Part shown: one piece after another, positions 20,201 through 29,400 of the stretch
Layout: every line of letters begins with the position of its first letter
How positions within the stretch are numbered: the first letter of the stretch is position 1
Assembly (NCBI GenBank): GCA_949358305.1
Contig: OX442314.1
Coordinates: forward strand, 28,567,118 to 28,631,117
Source of the DNA: Strigamia acuminata
Lineage: Eukaryota; Arthropoda; Chilopoda; Geophilomorpha; Linotaeniidae
Direction: 5' to 3'
DNA: 64,000 nt
The notes under the pieces: model-generated
The model's database searches: none
The model's input: the letters and a program-made list of their open reading frames with translations, nothing else
What the model was told of the DNA's origin: nothing
Program-made: the position numbers and the translations under genes

Positions 20201-20342
20201 CTGAGGCTTTGGGTAAGGGACCTCCAGATCGCAAGTGATAGTCGGCGCCTTTACGACTGCCGGCTCTCTTGTTTGCGTCGGAGTCGGAATCTGTTACTCG
20301 GGTATTATCTGCCATTTCTTGCTTTGGGTATGATGTAATCAC
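17232..20342 (-). CDS. gag: Element B gag
   Basis: The 1036-residue protein is the first gene after the 5' LTR. The likely start is the internal methionine MADNTRV (20315), because element C begins in the same way. The N-terminal half is highly charged, rich in Arg, Ser and Glu, and low in complexity. The capsid-like part lies at about 640-760 (WEDF-like signature NWDDFLMRFDLRYGE). One CCHC zinc knuckle (CFKCNQPGHYSNEC) is near residue 995. The block ADYHLRSGGPLP near residue 34 is matched in element C (SDYHQRSDGPVP). Confidence 0.88.
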   Translation of the reverse strand: MITSYPKQEMADNTRVTDSDSDANKRAGSRKGADYHLRSGGPLPKASAHEARQKRRKPKPDRRSASEASHPSRTETRQRLDETERGEEQSHSKLPRSNRDGETSGNEVLSRNQSPRLTHDTEVGSPKAASPIQKTASNTTANSALNTPVTHSRPASVVSEGHKSNSSSVKRVSSQPYSVSGTLIDAMQLAQAEGVRYTLPTGKITVYETLQIVRAALKAHSVSPQITIVEGAHAQQLVDSAQFEADAENEARQAIRERRRKLAEREAQALEYGRTQPNPTTPEEVEIVDRALRAHRYAFHSQQEAERAFMARLRRDDPKSVRKPEVSSSELSDESLEGDPKRTPKAKPKPQPERATPATPRKRDASAREQQTRPRMQALDSATNNAITRLINANNARRNEEQALTSQQHDNPQGTEWQQPVPILKDDESSRRQSHDRTSSREEGKRDERPKYFHYGNSDSSSDGLESNAPSHHDSERGSGERRRERERDERRERERDDRRRGRKESNSSRRNPPRRSPSPDPSSDPSSNDDRRKEKSSNRRKRSNSPRDREKRRRSENSDHRREEFQDLPRQSAFTDSTGRQYTMGELGRALLGSLKAEGIDLSKRNDRNRSTGDRVKKKYAVSRRDTMSVTGNIRWQFYIQNRFDGSWKAGDRFLDEVIRIKTATKATVGDMLTHGIVELMTGSAREWYQGLKGVNWDDFLMRFDLRYGETPEEVSRKMRGLRQMPGETIMDYDIRARLLFEKAPMEFHATGFNLFFLGGLSEYSQRVLLEERAPTGGSYEEMSAFLFENTIDIEKRYYSALPEAEKAATAKRLKLSAERYGATDKIMRPTEYLSGIMELAEASVGLQIKNKLTSTLPSNPLAAPKKAPTASAMQATLEEVKEGEEAEQNVGKSDEKEEKDDYSTDEEIRSYRDTLSTGCDEEGPLVHLIHRDRAVEEFRARLKPNAGRIPKYFRKNYTPPSKADPEKKKSTEAPRDKSNIRCFKCNQPGHYSNECPRTAKEDAKFDAIMKQMAEIKLAMAKNESKNESAQAAKK

Positions 20343-20367
20343 AGGTTAGAATCAGTTATTCGACTTG

Positions 20368-20385
20368 ATCCCGGACAGGCCCCCA
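20368..20385 (-). other. Element B primer-binding site, tRNA-Pro-like
   Basis: The minus strand reads TGGGGGCCTGTCCGGGAT two bases inside the 5' LTR. This matches the classical tRNA-Pro primer site (TGGGGGCTCGTCCGGGAT) at 16 of 18 positions. Element C has nearly the same site. Confidence 0.75.
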
Positions 20386-20387
20386 CG

Positions 20388-21409
20388 TGTCGCGCTCAAC
20401 TCTAACCGTCGCTAACTCGTGGGTTGATTACTTAATTCGACTAACTCACTACCGCTTTGCTCAAGCGGTTTACCCAAAGAAATGATTACACAGATATAAA
20501 AGGTAAAATATAATATAGATTTATTCTGTGGGACAATGTACAGATATATCTTATATATATATATATATATAAAAGGTAGGTAAAAGGTAAATCGGAATGG
20601 GTGAAGGGAAATGGAAAGGTAAAGGTATGATGAAAGCTGGCTGGAATCGGCGAGGTCGTCTGTTGTCTCGGTCGTGTCCAAGATGGCGTCCTCGTTGTGG
20701 CAACGTGGTGTCGTCTTGGGCCGGCGTGGCAATATGGCGTCCTCGGCTCGTCTCTGGCTGGTCCTTCGGGCTCACGCTGGTCGGGCGCGAGTGAATGCTT
20801 AGTTAAAAGGCTTACTTCGGGCTGTTGTCTAGGTTTTTGTGTGGTGTCCGGCGATCACACAGCGGCGGACTCTTCTGGCTCCCGGCGGTCACACAGCGGC
20901 GGGAACGCTCGTCGTGGTTTTACTGCAGTTTAGGCTTGTGCGACCGTTTGTCTGCACAACTCGCTAAACTGGAGTGGTTTTTACTATTTCTAGCTGGTGT
21001 GCTAAAATAGTGTGGTAATCTTATCTCGCAGGTTACTCTGCGGAGTTTGACACTGACCAAACGTACTCACGGTAAATTGTCCTTTGTCCTTGGTCAATCC
21101 CAGTATATTTACTTGGGCCTGATCTTGTAGGACGACGGGTTTTACGTGTGTTTCTCGTTTGATGGTTGTGTTGGTTCTGCCCGCTCAGTGCAAGGCACAT
21201 TCCTTTGCACAAAGCGGGGTTGACAGGTGACCGGAATCACCCAATGGTGGGGTGGACGAGCCATCCCCACTCCCTCAGGGCAGACGCCTGTCCATTGACT
21301 AGATGTCAATGCACTGAGGGAAGGGAGACGCGCTTGCGGCTCCCCTTACACCCGAAACGAGGTCACGAGAGAAACTCTTCGTTGACCCCGGTCCAGTCGG
21401 GTCACAACA
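20388..21409 (-). repeat. Element B 5' LTR
   Basis: It is 1022 bp with the same TG..CA ends as the 3' LTR and one extra AT unit. It is the promoter end for this minus-strand element. Confidence 0.92.
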
Positions 21410-21569
21410 ATATGCGTTTTTTGAACAAGGTCGCAAGCAACCACAATCTAATGTTGCCAGTGTGGATAATTCTAGTTTGTACGCAGCCTCGTGAGTTTTA
21501 GATACAATGGCCTTATTTTTGACAGCACGGCAATCACGAACTGCATCATTAAAAGGCATGTAGGGTAAT
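21410..21569 (-). pseudogene. Channel copy 1 exon h, proximal part
   Basis: It begins after a TTTCAG acceptor and encodes LPYMPFNDAVRDC through the C-x-C-x-x-P-C motif, just before TM2 of domain 1. It is cut by element B at 21410. Confidence 0.85.
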
Positions 21570-21660
21570 CTGAAATTTAAAAATATATTTAAAGTCAATA
21601 AACTCAATATTGAGTGAAAAACAGATGGGCATTTTCTCTTTTTTCTGATTTTCTTTACTT

Positions 21661-21701
21661 TGTGACTGGATATGGTCTTACCCGCGCAGTATGGGGATTT
21701 A
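21661..21701. repeat. Remnant of the solo LTR seen whole in copy 2
   Basis: TGTGACTGGATATGG and the bases up to GGGGATTTA match the start of 39086-39645 at the same site before exon h, then switch abruptly to the intron that follows exon a. This is the deletion breakpoint of copy 1. Confidence 0.8.
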
Positions 21702-21740
21702 CATCAACCACATCGATAAAATATAATTTTCTTAGCTTAC

Positions 21741-22226
21741 CTTTTTAACTCTTACAAGCTCAACATTTCCCATTAAACTCGAATCGCTCCACAGCCGAGT
21801 GTAGTTGTCAATCTCGGTATTTAAATTGATTAGTCCTCTCACTGCACTTCCACAATGTTTGAATTCCGAATAGACGTCACCTTCAAAATGTAGTGGCCAC
21901 AAAGCGGTCAAAGCTGCAGTGTCGAACCCTGCTGCAGAGAAGCCGAGTAGTTTTAAGTGTGTTGTCTCTTTAAATTCAATGTTAACTTCAACCGGTCCAG
22001 ACATGTAATAGCGTAGTCTGTCATACGTCTGGTAACAGCAAATGCCCGAGCAAAAACCGATTGCAATCAACCACAGAATTCGGACCGAAAGTGATATTCG
22101 TTCGTCCAAAATCTTGTTGAGTATCGGTAGGGAATTCATCTCGATTGAATCTTCAATTTGTTCTCTACATAAATACCTAATGCAATGTTTTCGTTTGATG
22201 ACTCGTCGGTTTCTCGCGAGTGCCAT
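21741..22226 (-). CDS. Channel copy 1 exon a: N-terminus and TM1 of DEG/ENaC domain 1
   Basis: The exon is 162 codons from MALARNRR to a GTAAGC donor, phase 0, the same length as in copies 2-4. A basic cytoplasmic N-terminus of about 47 residues precedes TM1 (about 48-66, ILWLIAIGFCSGICC), followed by the start of the ectodomain (YMSGPVEVNIEF). The frame is intact, but the gene downstream is broken. An acceptor CATTTTCAG lies about 37 bases upstream of the ATG, so a 5' leader exon probably precedes it. Confidence 0.85.
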
Positions 22227-22570
22227 ATTGCGAGTGGAGTTGTTGTCCGTTAACGCGCACTGAAAATGTATTTCAAAAAATTCAATAACGATTTTTGATT
22301 TATTTTTAGAACAAGCCGCACTGACCGTGACAAGGCCTAATTTAAATTTAAATTTATACAAAATTAAAAAAAATGTGTACTCTTTATAAAAGTGCACATT
22401 TTTTTTTAATTTTGTATAAATTTAAATAAATAATAATATTTTAATAATAATATTTTTAACGTTTTCACAGAGACAAAATTTTTAGTTGAATTTTTAATTT
22501 GAAATTATATAAAAAGCCGATCACTAATTAAATTTTCTACCTGCAGTGTCGATAAAATTAAGTGACTTGA
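22227..22570. promoter_or_regulatory. 5' flank of channel exon a (copy 1)
   Basis: This AT-rich flank is shared in part with the flanks of the other units (GAAAATGTATTT, AATAACG, CAAGCCGCACT and CTAATTTAAATT blocks). It is probably an intron or promoter. It stops at GACTTGATG, where the copia remnant begins. Confidence 0.45.
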
Positions 22571-22765
22571 TGTTGTTGGTACATAGTAAAATCCACGACC
22601 ATTGAACGATAACAAGAAGCAAAAGCTGTTTATTTTAATCAGCCATTTTTATGTACACAGAGTTGTCAAGGACAACAGCGCTCACACAATAAAGGTCTTT
22701 TTCCTTTTTGTCAAACAATTGCGCAATTACTCAATTATTCATTTTTATGTTTAAATCCACTCACA
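22571..22765 (-). repeat. Copia 3' LTR
   Basis: On the minus strand it begins TGTGAGTGG after the polypurine tract and ends CCAACAACA, about 195 bp. Confidence 0.65.
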
Positions 22766-22864
22766 ATCTCCCCTTTGATTTTAACACTCAAAATAAAAGA
22801 AAACGAACCGTTAACAAACTTAAACAACTAGCATTAACATTGTAAACAATTTTTCATCTTGTCT

Positions 22865-23737
22865 TCAAAGAATATTCATTCCTCGTAAACATTTATCTAT
22901 GTTGGGCTTGCTAAGTGGTTTTATCATCAAAACAGCCAACACCTCCATTCCTGGTACGTGGACCACCTGGATCTTGTCCGTTTCGACTCTTGATTTAATT
23001 AGATGATACTTTCGGTTCAGGTATTTGGTCCGTACTCTTTGTATCCCATCTTGCAGCATCTGGACTGCTGCTTCGTTGTCGTTATAAAGCGTAATCTGCT
23101 GGCTGACCGGTGCTTGTAGATCTCCCAAGATCCCCTTCACCCAACTCAACTCTTTAATCGCATCAGCCACCGCATTCAGTTCGCTTTCGCAAGAAGACTC
23201 CGCCACGTTGCCTTGTTTCTTGCACCTCCAACTCAACAACGAATCCTCATTCTTCACTATGAATCCTTTAAACGACCGTGCGTTTTGTGTTGAATTCCAA
23301 CTAGCATCCGCGTAAGAGTGCAAACAATGTTCTCCCTTCGTATACTTCAGCTTGTAATCTAGCGTTCCTCGAATATATCTCAGTACTCGCTTGGCCGCCG
23401 CCAAGAGCATCTCCCTCAAATCTTTGTTAAAGCGGGAAAGAGAGCTTACTGCAAAACTCAAATCTGGCCTGGTGCTGGTCGCTAGGTACATTATGCTGCC
23501 CATGACTTCCTGATGAAGTCTCTGGTCCACAGGCTCACTATCCTCGAATTCTTCCAGCTTGAGCCCTAGTTCACACGGTGTAGCAACTGGGTTGCATCTT
23601 TCCAGCCCAAAACGTTTCAACACCTTTTCCGCATATTTGCGTTGAAAAAGACAAATTTCCCCGTCTTTTTGGCTAACTCTCAAGCCCAAAACGTACGTAA
23701 GTTTGCCCATCGCCACCAATTCCACAAACTTGCCCAA
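22865..23737 (-). pseudogene. Copia pol fragment: end of reverse transcriptase, RNase H
   Basis: The 290-residue frame has the copia signatures YVLGLRV (end of RT), GSIMYLATSTRPDLSF, the RNase H block with YADASWNS and ESELNAVADAIKEL, and the terminal KYLNRKYHLIKSRV. The catalytic YVDD part of RT is missing: upstream, at 23738-23920, a second frame encodes the segment before RT (ITPAAHKQAMTLPEANK), and an internal deletion joins the two. It is not functional. Confidence 0.85.
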
Positions 23738-23920
23738 ATCTCAAATCTTTTCATCCCGAATTTCTCGTGCTGATGCATGGAATTAATCCCATCTCGCATC
23801 GCTTTGTTCTATTTATTCGCCTCGGGTAACGTCATCGCTTGCTTGTGCGCGGCAGGCGTAATCAAAACGTCAGCCATGTTGGCTTGTTCTCTCAGCCTTC
23901 CCGAACGACATACACCGCGT

Positions 23921-24006
23921 TGTTTACATAAATACCTAATGCGATGTTTTCGTTTGATGACTTTTCGATTTCTCGCGAGTGTTATATTGCGAGTGGAGTT
24001 CTTGAA
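23921..24006 (-). pseudogene. Fragment of channel exon a (start only), fused to copia
   Basis: The minus strand encodes ITLARNRKVIKRKHRIRYLC, closely matching the start of exon a in the intact units. It ends at the copia remnant on one side and the hAT element on the other. Its 5' flank reappears at 33257, beyond the transposon nest, so it is the head of another channel unit split by insertions. Confidence 0.8.
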
Positions 24007-24043
24007 TGTTTTCAAGAAACAGAAACAGTAACAGAAAGCCTCT

Positions 24044-24754
24044 CTACGGGGGCTGATGATCTAATTCTGGATTTGTGAAAACATCAACATTAGTAATTTC
24101 ACAGATACTCGGTACTTTGGATTCCAGCGAGATCAGCACAGAAATGCTGTCGAAATACGAATTCCATCTTGTGATTCCGGGTGTTGGAATGAAACGATTA
24201 CAAAGTTCATGTAGTTTTTCTGCAACCTGTGCGCTACGATTCATCTTGTTGCAAATCGATTGAAATTTGCACATTGCACTGTTGTAACGCCGCTTGTATA
24301 TGTTCGTTTTTAACGCCGTAGCAGCATCCGTCGTAGCGATCAAGTTAATCGAATGTGCACTGCATCGGAGATGCGAGGGTAATTCTAAATCGAAATCGAA
24401 TTCACTGTCGGGTGTAGATTCTGGCCCAGTCAAGATATCTCCAACCGATTGAAGAATTATTGGTTCATCTTCATCTTCAACTTCTTCAGGATCGGACTCG
24501 GTATGTTCAAACAACCTAAAGGCTTTGACAAAGTTACTGGCATTGTTGGTGATTGTTTTCGTAACTTTCGATGGATCCAGGCCGTACTTGTTGTGGATTG
24601 AAACTAATTTTCTGGCAATTTCAAGGTAGGTGTGTGATCCAGTGAATCGTTGAACTGCAATTGCGGCCGATTTCCTTTCGAGATTTTCATTTAACCAGTG
24701 AATGGTCATCCCCAAAAAGCTTTTACAATGAGAGGTCCAGATGTCGGCTGTCGT
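24044..24754 (-). pseudogene. hAT transposase, middle part of catalytic domain
   Basis: The frame reads ADIWTSHCKSFLGMTIHWL at its start, the hAT core signature around the first catalytic aspartate, then an acidic insertion and CSAHSINLIAT, the Cys-His-x-x-N-L motif of hAT cores. The frame stops before the C-terminal dimerisation region. It continues the piece at 32356-32908 across the inserted TIR element. Confidence 0.85.
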
Positions 24755-24779
24755 ACCGTCATCTGGGGTAACATTGAAT

Positions 24780-25547
24780 ATTTTTTTTAACTTTTTTTGT
24801 ACATTTTTTACTGTATCTTCATAACTAATTATGTTAAAAATTTAAAAAAATTTTCTAGTATGCATCTAGGTGTAAAGAACTTTGAAAAAAAATATGGAAT
24901 TTTTCGGGGCATCCCAAAGCTGAAATTTTATTTTTGAAATTTGTGTTCAAAGTTTCCCGTGAGTGGGGTAACAATGAAAACAATGAAAAAGATTTTTATT
25001 TAGTTGTTATCTTTGTGAATAAAGCCCAAGTGTTCATTGTTAGACTACGCTGAATATATCTTGAAACATACAGATTACAATTAGCTCAAATAAGCTACTG
25101 TTCAAAGTTACCCCATTTATTCCCAAATATAAATATTTTATCATTATAAAGATTAATTACAAATAAACTGTAAAAATATTTTTTAATAGGAAGAATACTG
25201 CCTTGCATCCTGCTTTCTTTTGTAATTGCTCATCTAAACCATTAAAAAAAATTTAAAATATAGTTCAATGTTACCCCAGATTTTCGAAAAGTGTGGGGTA
25301 ATTTTAAACGCCCCTCCCACGACTAACTGGATCAAAGTACATGCATTTGACCAAAAAACAATTTTCCTCTAAGGAATAGTAGTTATAAATGACTACAAAT
25401 CAATATAATTCCCATTTTTGTTAAAAACTTAGACATAACTTTCAAAAACCCTGTTTTTTGCAGAAAAATTCACCGTGCCTCTTAACTTTTTTCCTCAGGT
25501 TCAAAAACGAAAGTAATATGATTTGAAGTAAACAAACATCACTTGAA
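24780..25547. other. Non-coding interior of the TA-flanked TIR element
   Basis: AT-rich, without a coding signal. Several GGGGTAA or TTACCCC words (near 24965, 25112, 25273 and 25294) echo the terminal repeats. Confidence 0.6.
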
Positions 25548-25551
25548 AGGT

Positions 25552-26370
25552 TGTGGTGAGCAAAAGGGATAAATATTCCCCCCAAGCGGATATTTGCCCT
25601 TTGACTCACTGCAACAGACGGGTCATTCCTCTCGTGTTGGCTCCGCCTCTCTCTGAGCAGGTGTGTGCCCCGAGGGGAGTGAGGTGTCGGGTGGCAAGCC
25701 CCCATTGGCTGCGCCGGCCCCTCACACTGACCCATAAAAGGGAGAAATTCCCGCCAAAAGACAGAACTTACACAAACGACACCAAGAACACAGCAACTAC
25801 CTCACCGTCAGGCCAACTTCAACTACAAGTTAGGATTGATCGAGGATCGCTGAGTAAAGTGCGAACTGTAACTCTCACGAAGTCACTTGCGAGCTATTCC
25901 TGCGAAAGCACGAGAATAGCCCTTGTGAAATCACCCAGAATAATCGCCCAGACGATTATTCGCCGAAGTAAGTGTCCAAGTGCTTTGTAGGGAACCCCAA
26001 AGTTCCTAGACGAGGCCTCTGCGACGCTAAACCAAACCCTAGACAACAGGCACGGATAGAAGACTCGAAAGAGCATTCCACCGCGTCCGTGAAGACGAAT
26101 CCGTGACGAATTAACGACAACTCGAGACGCCGCCTTTGTTCCGCCGACCACGCGGAATCGACGACGCCATCTTGAGAAATCCTTTGTTCGACGCTGACCA
26201 CGTCGACTCTAGAATTATTACTGAGTGTATTTTAAAGGCATAAAGCCTGGTGAATAAATTACCTGTTTATTTACATACATTTGGTATTCATTTGGGTATT
26301 TACATAATTGATCACAGGTAACGTATTACACGTTAGCGCTATTTAAACCTATACAAAGTAGGACGCGACA
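25552..26370 (+). repeat. Element C 5' LTR
   Basis: 819 bp with TG..CA ends. The last GCGCGACA/ACGCGACA bases resemble the element B LTR end. A CATAAAAGGG box at about 25732 could be the TATA-like element. Confidence 0.9.
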
Positions 26371-26372
26371 CG

Positions 26373-26390
26373 TGGGGGCCTGGCCGGGAT
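26373..26390 (+). other. Element C primer-binding site, tRNA-Pro-like
   Basis: TGGGGGCCTGGCCGGGAT lies two bases after the LTR, one base different from element B. Confidence 0.75.
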
Positions 26391-26446
26391 TTAGAAATAA
26401 ATCTCAAACTGAACTTGTGATCTCTTTTAAAAATAACCAAATGAAA

Positions 26447-29400
26447 ATGTCAGACAAAGATGAACAATCCGCGTCTGAAACCGAGCAACCTATGCTCAAA
26501 AAGGGAAACAGAACCTCCGACTATCACCAAAGGTCGGACGGTCCAGTTCCGGAACAATCCGCTAAGGCGAAAGCCCGAGCGAACAAACAAAAAGTGAAGG
26601 CGCAGAAAGAGGAGCAAGCTGCCTCGCTCACAGCCCCCCATGGGGCAGAGCGAGAGCGGATTCCCTTGAATACGCAGAAAGAGGAGCAAGCTGCCTCGCT
26701 CACAGCCCCCCCTGGGCCAGAGCGAGAGCGGGTTCCCTTAAATACGCAAACCTTCGAAGATACCGATACAGAAGTTCCAGAAAATTGCGAAGAAATTCAC
26801 GAACAATCAACCGAACGAGTATCGATATTAGTGGCCGAGGAGACACACAAAACTCCGAGGCAAACAAATACCATCAGCACCAACCCATCGCCACCAGTGG
26901 ATCAAACTCTTGTGCGAGACCAGGGCGGGACCCCGATAACTTCCCACGTTACGGCGAGGCCTGCCTCGGTTTCCCCTGAAGTGGCCCATTTAATACGGCT
27001 AGAACAAACTCCGCGGCGAGGCAGGAGCAGGACCCCGATAACCCCCCAGGTTACGGTGCGACCTGCTTCAGTCTCTCCCGAGATAGCCCACCTGATACGG
27101 CTAACACAACAAGCGACCCGACTGAAAGCAGCGATAGACATTCCAGTAGGGACGTCGGTCTGGGAATCGATTACTCTACTCACTGATGCTATCTGTATGG
27201 CCCAAGCCGCAACGCCAGTCGCAACACCAGCAGCGGAGACGCCCATGCAACAAGAAACGCCAAGTGAAATAGGCGGTTTTGTACCCGACCCCCAAAAAGC
27301 CCTTTACAAAGCCCGCGAAAAGGCTCGAGAAGAAGCGAGATTGGAAACAATAAATCGGCAAAGAAAATTGAGCGCAAAAAGAAGACAACTTTGGAGGGAA
27401 GAAGAAGAAAAACAACAACGCGACAAAAGGACAGCCGAGCGAACGGAAAGAATAATACAAAAAATGAGAGGAGACCAGGAAGCCGAGATAAAGCAAGAAT
27501 GGAACGTCACCGTAGAAGGAAAGCATAAAAAAGCCCAAGACTACAAGGACCAATTCCGAGAACTCCTGGCGCAACATAAAATGGAAAAGCTGCAAAAATT
27601 ACGAGAAGAAGCCATAATTCAGCACCAAAAGTGGGAAGAACAATACCATGAAAGAATGAAAGCTGAAAAGGCTAGAAAGGAAAAAGAACAATTCCTGAGA
27701 GAGCAGGAAGAATGGGAGCGAGAAAGATGGAGAGAAGAATATGAAGCTAAAAAACAAGCTATAATTGATGAACAGAAAAGATGGGAAGCCGAGAATTGGA
27801 AAAAAGAAACAGAGAAATTCCAAAGAAAATACGAACAAGACATTTCGAAGAGAAATAAAAGAGAGAAAGACCAAAAAATGAACCAAAAGCCCGCCTGTGG
27901 CTCTGACATCGAAACAAGAAAGCGCAGAACAAAGCCAACGAAAGCGGCAAAATTAGGAAGATCCCAAGAGGAAGACCGACTGGAACCGAAATCAAGAGAC
28001 CGTCACCCCTCGAAGAGATCCGAAACTGGAGCGACCACTAATGCTTCACTCGATTGGAAGAATACAAATAAGGACCGCGAAGGCCCAGAGAATGAAGAAA
28101 CTAAATGGCATTCTTTTTGTGGGAGCAGCGACGGAAGGGAGCCGCCGCCATCCGGAAGCCAGAAAAAGCCACAAGATGGCGATGAAGTTCCACCTAGAGG
28201 AGCGGAGAATCGCCCCCATGGCAACCCCTCCGACCCCTCCGACTCGTCGGACGACGACCACCCAAGTCGGTTGTCCACGAGAGGAAATCAAACGGGCAGG
28301 GACGGCGACCAACGCCGACCCGACCCCACGAGCACCTCCAACCAATCTTTCTGGAGCTGTCATCCTCGCTCGCAAAAGAGAAAGGATTTCGTAACCAATC
28401 CCAAGCCGCACGCTGACAAACAAACGACAAAGGACAATAGAAAGGAAACATCGAGTAGAACTAAAACACTACTAAGTTGCCTCAAGTCTGAATTTGAAAA
28501 TTATAAACACAAGCCAAAGAAAAAAGCTCGAGACAGAAACGCAACGCTCCTTTCACGTCCAAGTTACACCGAAGTAACGAGCGAGGTCGGCCAATTGACC
28601 AAGCTGTTAACGAAAGCGTCAGACGACAGGACTGCACAGGAAAAGAATTTAACAAAAATAGTCTTTTCTTTTTCGGGAAGAATAAACTGCGACCAAAACA
28701 AAAATAAAACGCTAAACAATGTACGGGTTTCTACACTGACTCCACCGCCAATCGTGAATATTTGTGACGAGCATGGACAAACAAATAAGGCAGAGCAAGC
28801 AATATTAGAACCAATGGAAAAAATTAAAGATTTGTTGCCAAAAAATTTGAATGACAAACCAGAGCGTTTGCAAGATGACCAATCAAGTCCTCATCAGGAA
28901 ACTGACCAACAAAAACAGCCCGACGTGACTCCAGCCCAACCGGAGCAAGCGATTTCGGAGAGAGAGGAAGCAGAAGAAAGCACTTCTGAAAATGATAAAA
29001 CGCATCATCCTCACTGTGCCAAACAGAAATGCGACGAACATCATCCCGAGCGAGAAGACAGACAATGGAATCGATTGTTACCTCCAATGAACAAATATAA
29101 AGGCACCCCCTGTCTAAATGAAAGCAAAAAACTAAAAGACTGCGTTCAGGAGCCTAATCAATCAAGCACGTTGCATAATCCCAAAGTTGACTGTCAAATT
29201 AGGGCCTCTGCACGCAGCCTGATAAAAACCAGAGCAACGGTGAAACAAAAACAGCTAGGAAAAAGGGCTCAACCATCTCCAGTTGGGACGTTACAAACTC
29301 CTCAAGTTACTAAACCCATCAGAAAGAAAAACCAAAAAGAGAAACGAAAAAAGACAAGAGAAAAAAGGAACCGACCGGCGCAGAGTCAAGCGGCCAATTG

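Larger units (their letters stand above)
7902..21409 (-). mobile_element. Element B: full-length 13.5-kb LTR retrotransposon with three ORFs
   Basis: Two LTRs of about 1.02 kb (7902-8921 and 20388-21409) bracket gag, pol and a large third ORF, all on the minus strand. The target duplication is ATAT (7898-7901 and 21410-21413). By eye the LTRs differ only in the number of AT units in one microsatellite, so the insertion is very recent. All three frames are open, so it may be active. The pol gene is Ty3/gypsy-type by its protease-RT-RNase H-integrase order. It interrupts exon h of channel copy 1. Confidence 0.92.
6755..22226 (-). pseudogene. Channel copy 1: two-domain DEG/ENaC gene, broken
   Basis: On the minus strand the recognisable exons are a (22226-21741), h (21569-21410 continued at 7901-7241), i (7178-7094), j (7037-6949) and k (6856-6755). 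Exons b, c, f and g are gone: the intron after exon a runs directly into the solo LTR remnant that precedes exon h, so a deletion removed them. Exon h is split by element B with a 4-bp duplication (ATAT). The splice acceptor of exon i is weakened to CATAAG, where copies 2 and 3 have an acceptor ending CAG. Exons d and e would lie left of the window, beyond element A. Exon frames are otherwise open, so the decay is recent. Confidence 0.8.
22571..23920 (-). mobile_element. Ty1/copia retrotransposon remnant, 5' truncated
   Basis: A 3' LTR (22571-22765), a polypurine tract (CAAAGGGGAGAT on the minus strand) and the C-terminal part of copia pol are present; the 5' LTR, gag and most of pol are absent. 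The truncated end is fused to a piece of channel exon a at about 23921. The LTR end abuts the flank of channel copy 1, so the remnant bridges two channel units. Confidence 0.85.
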
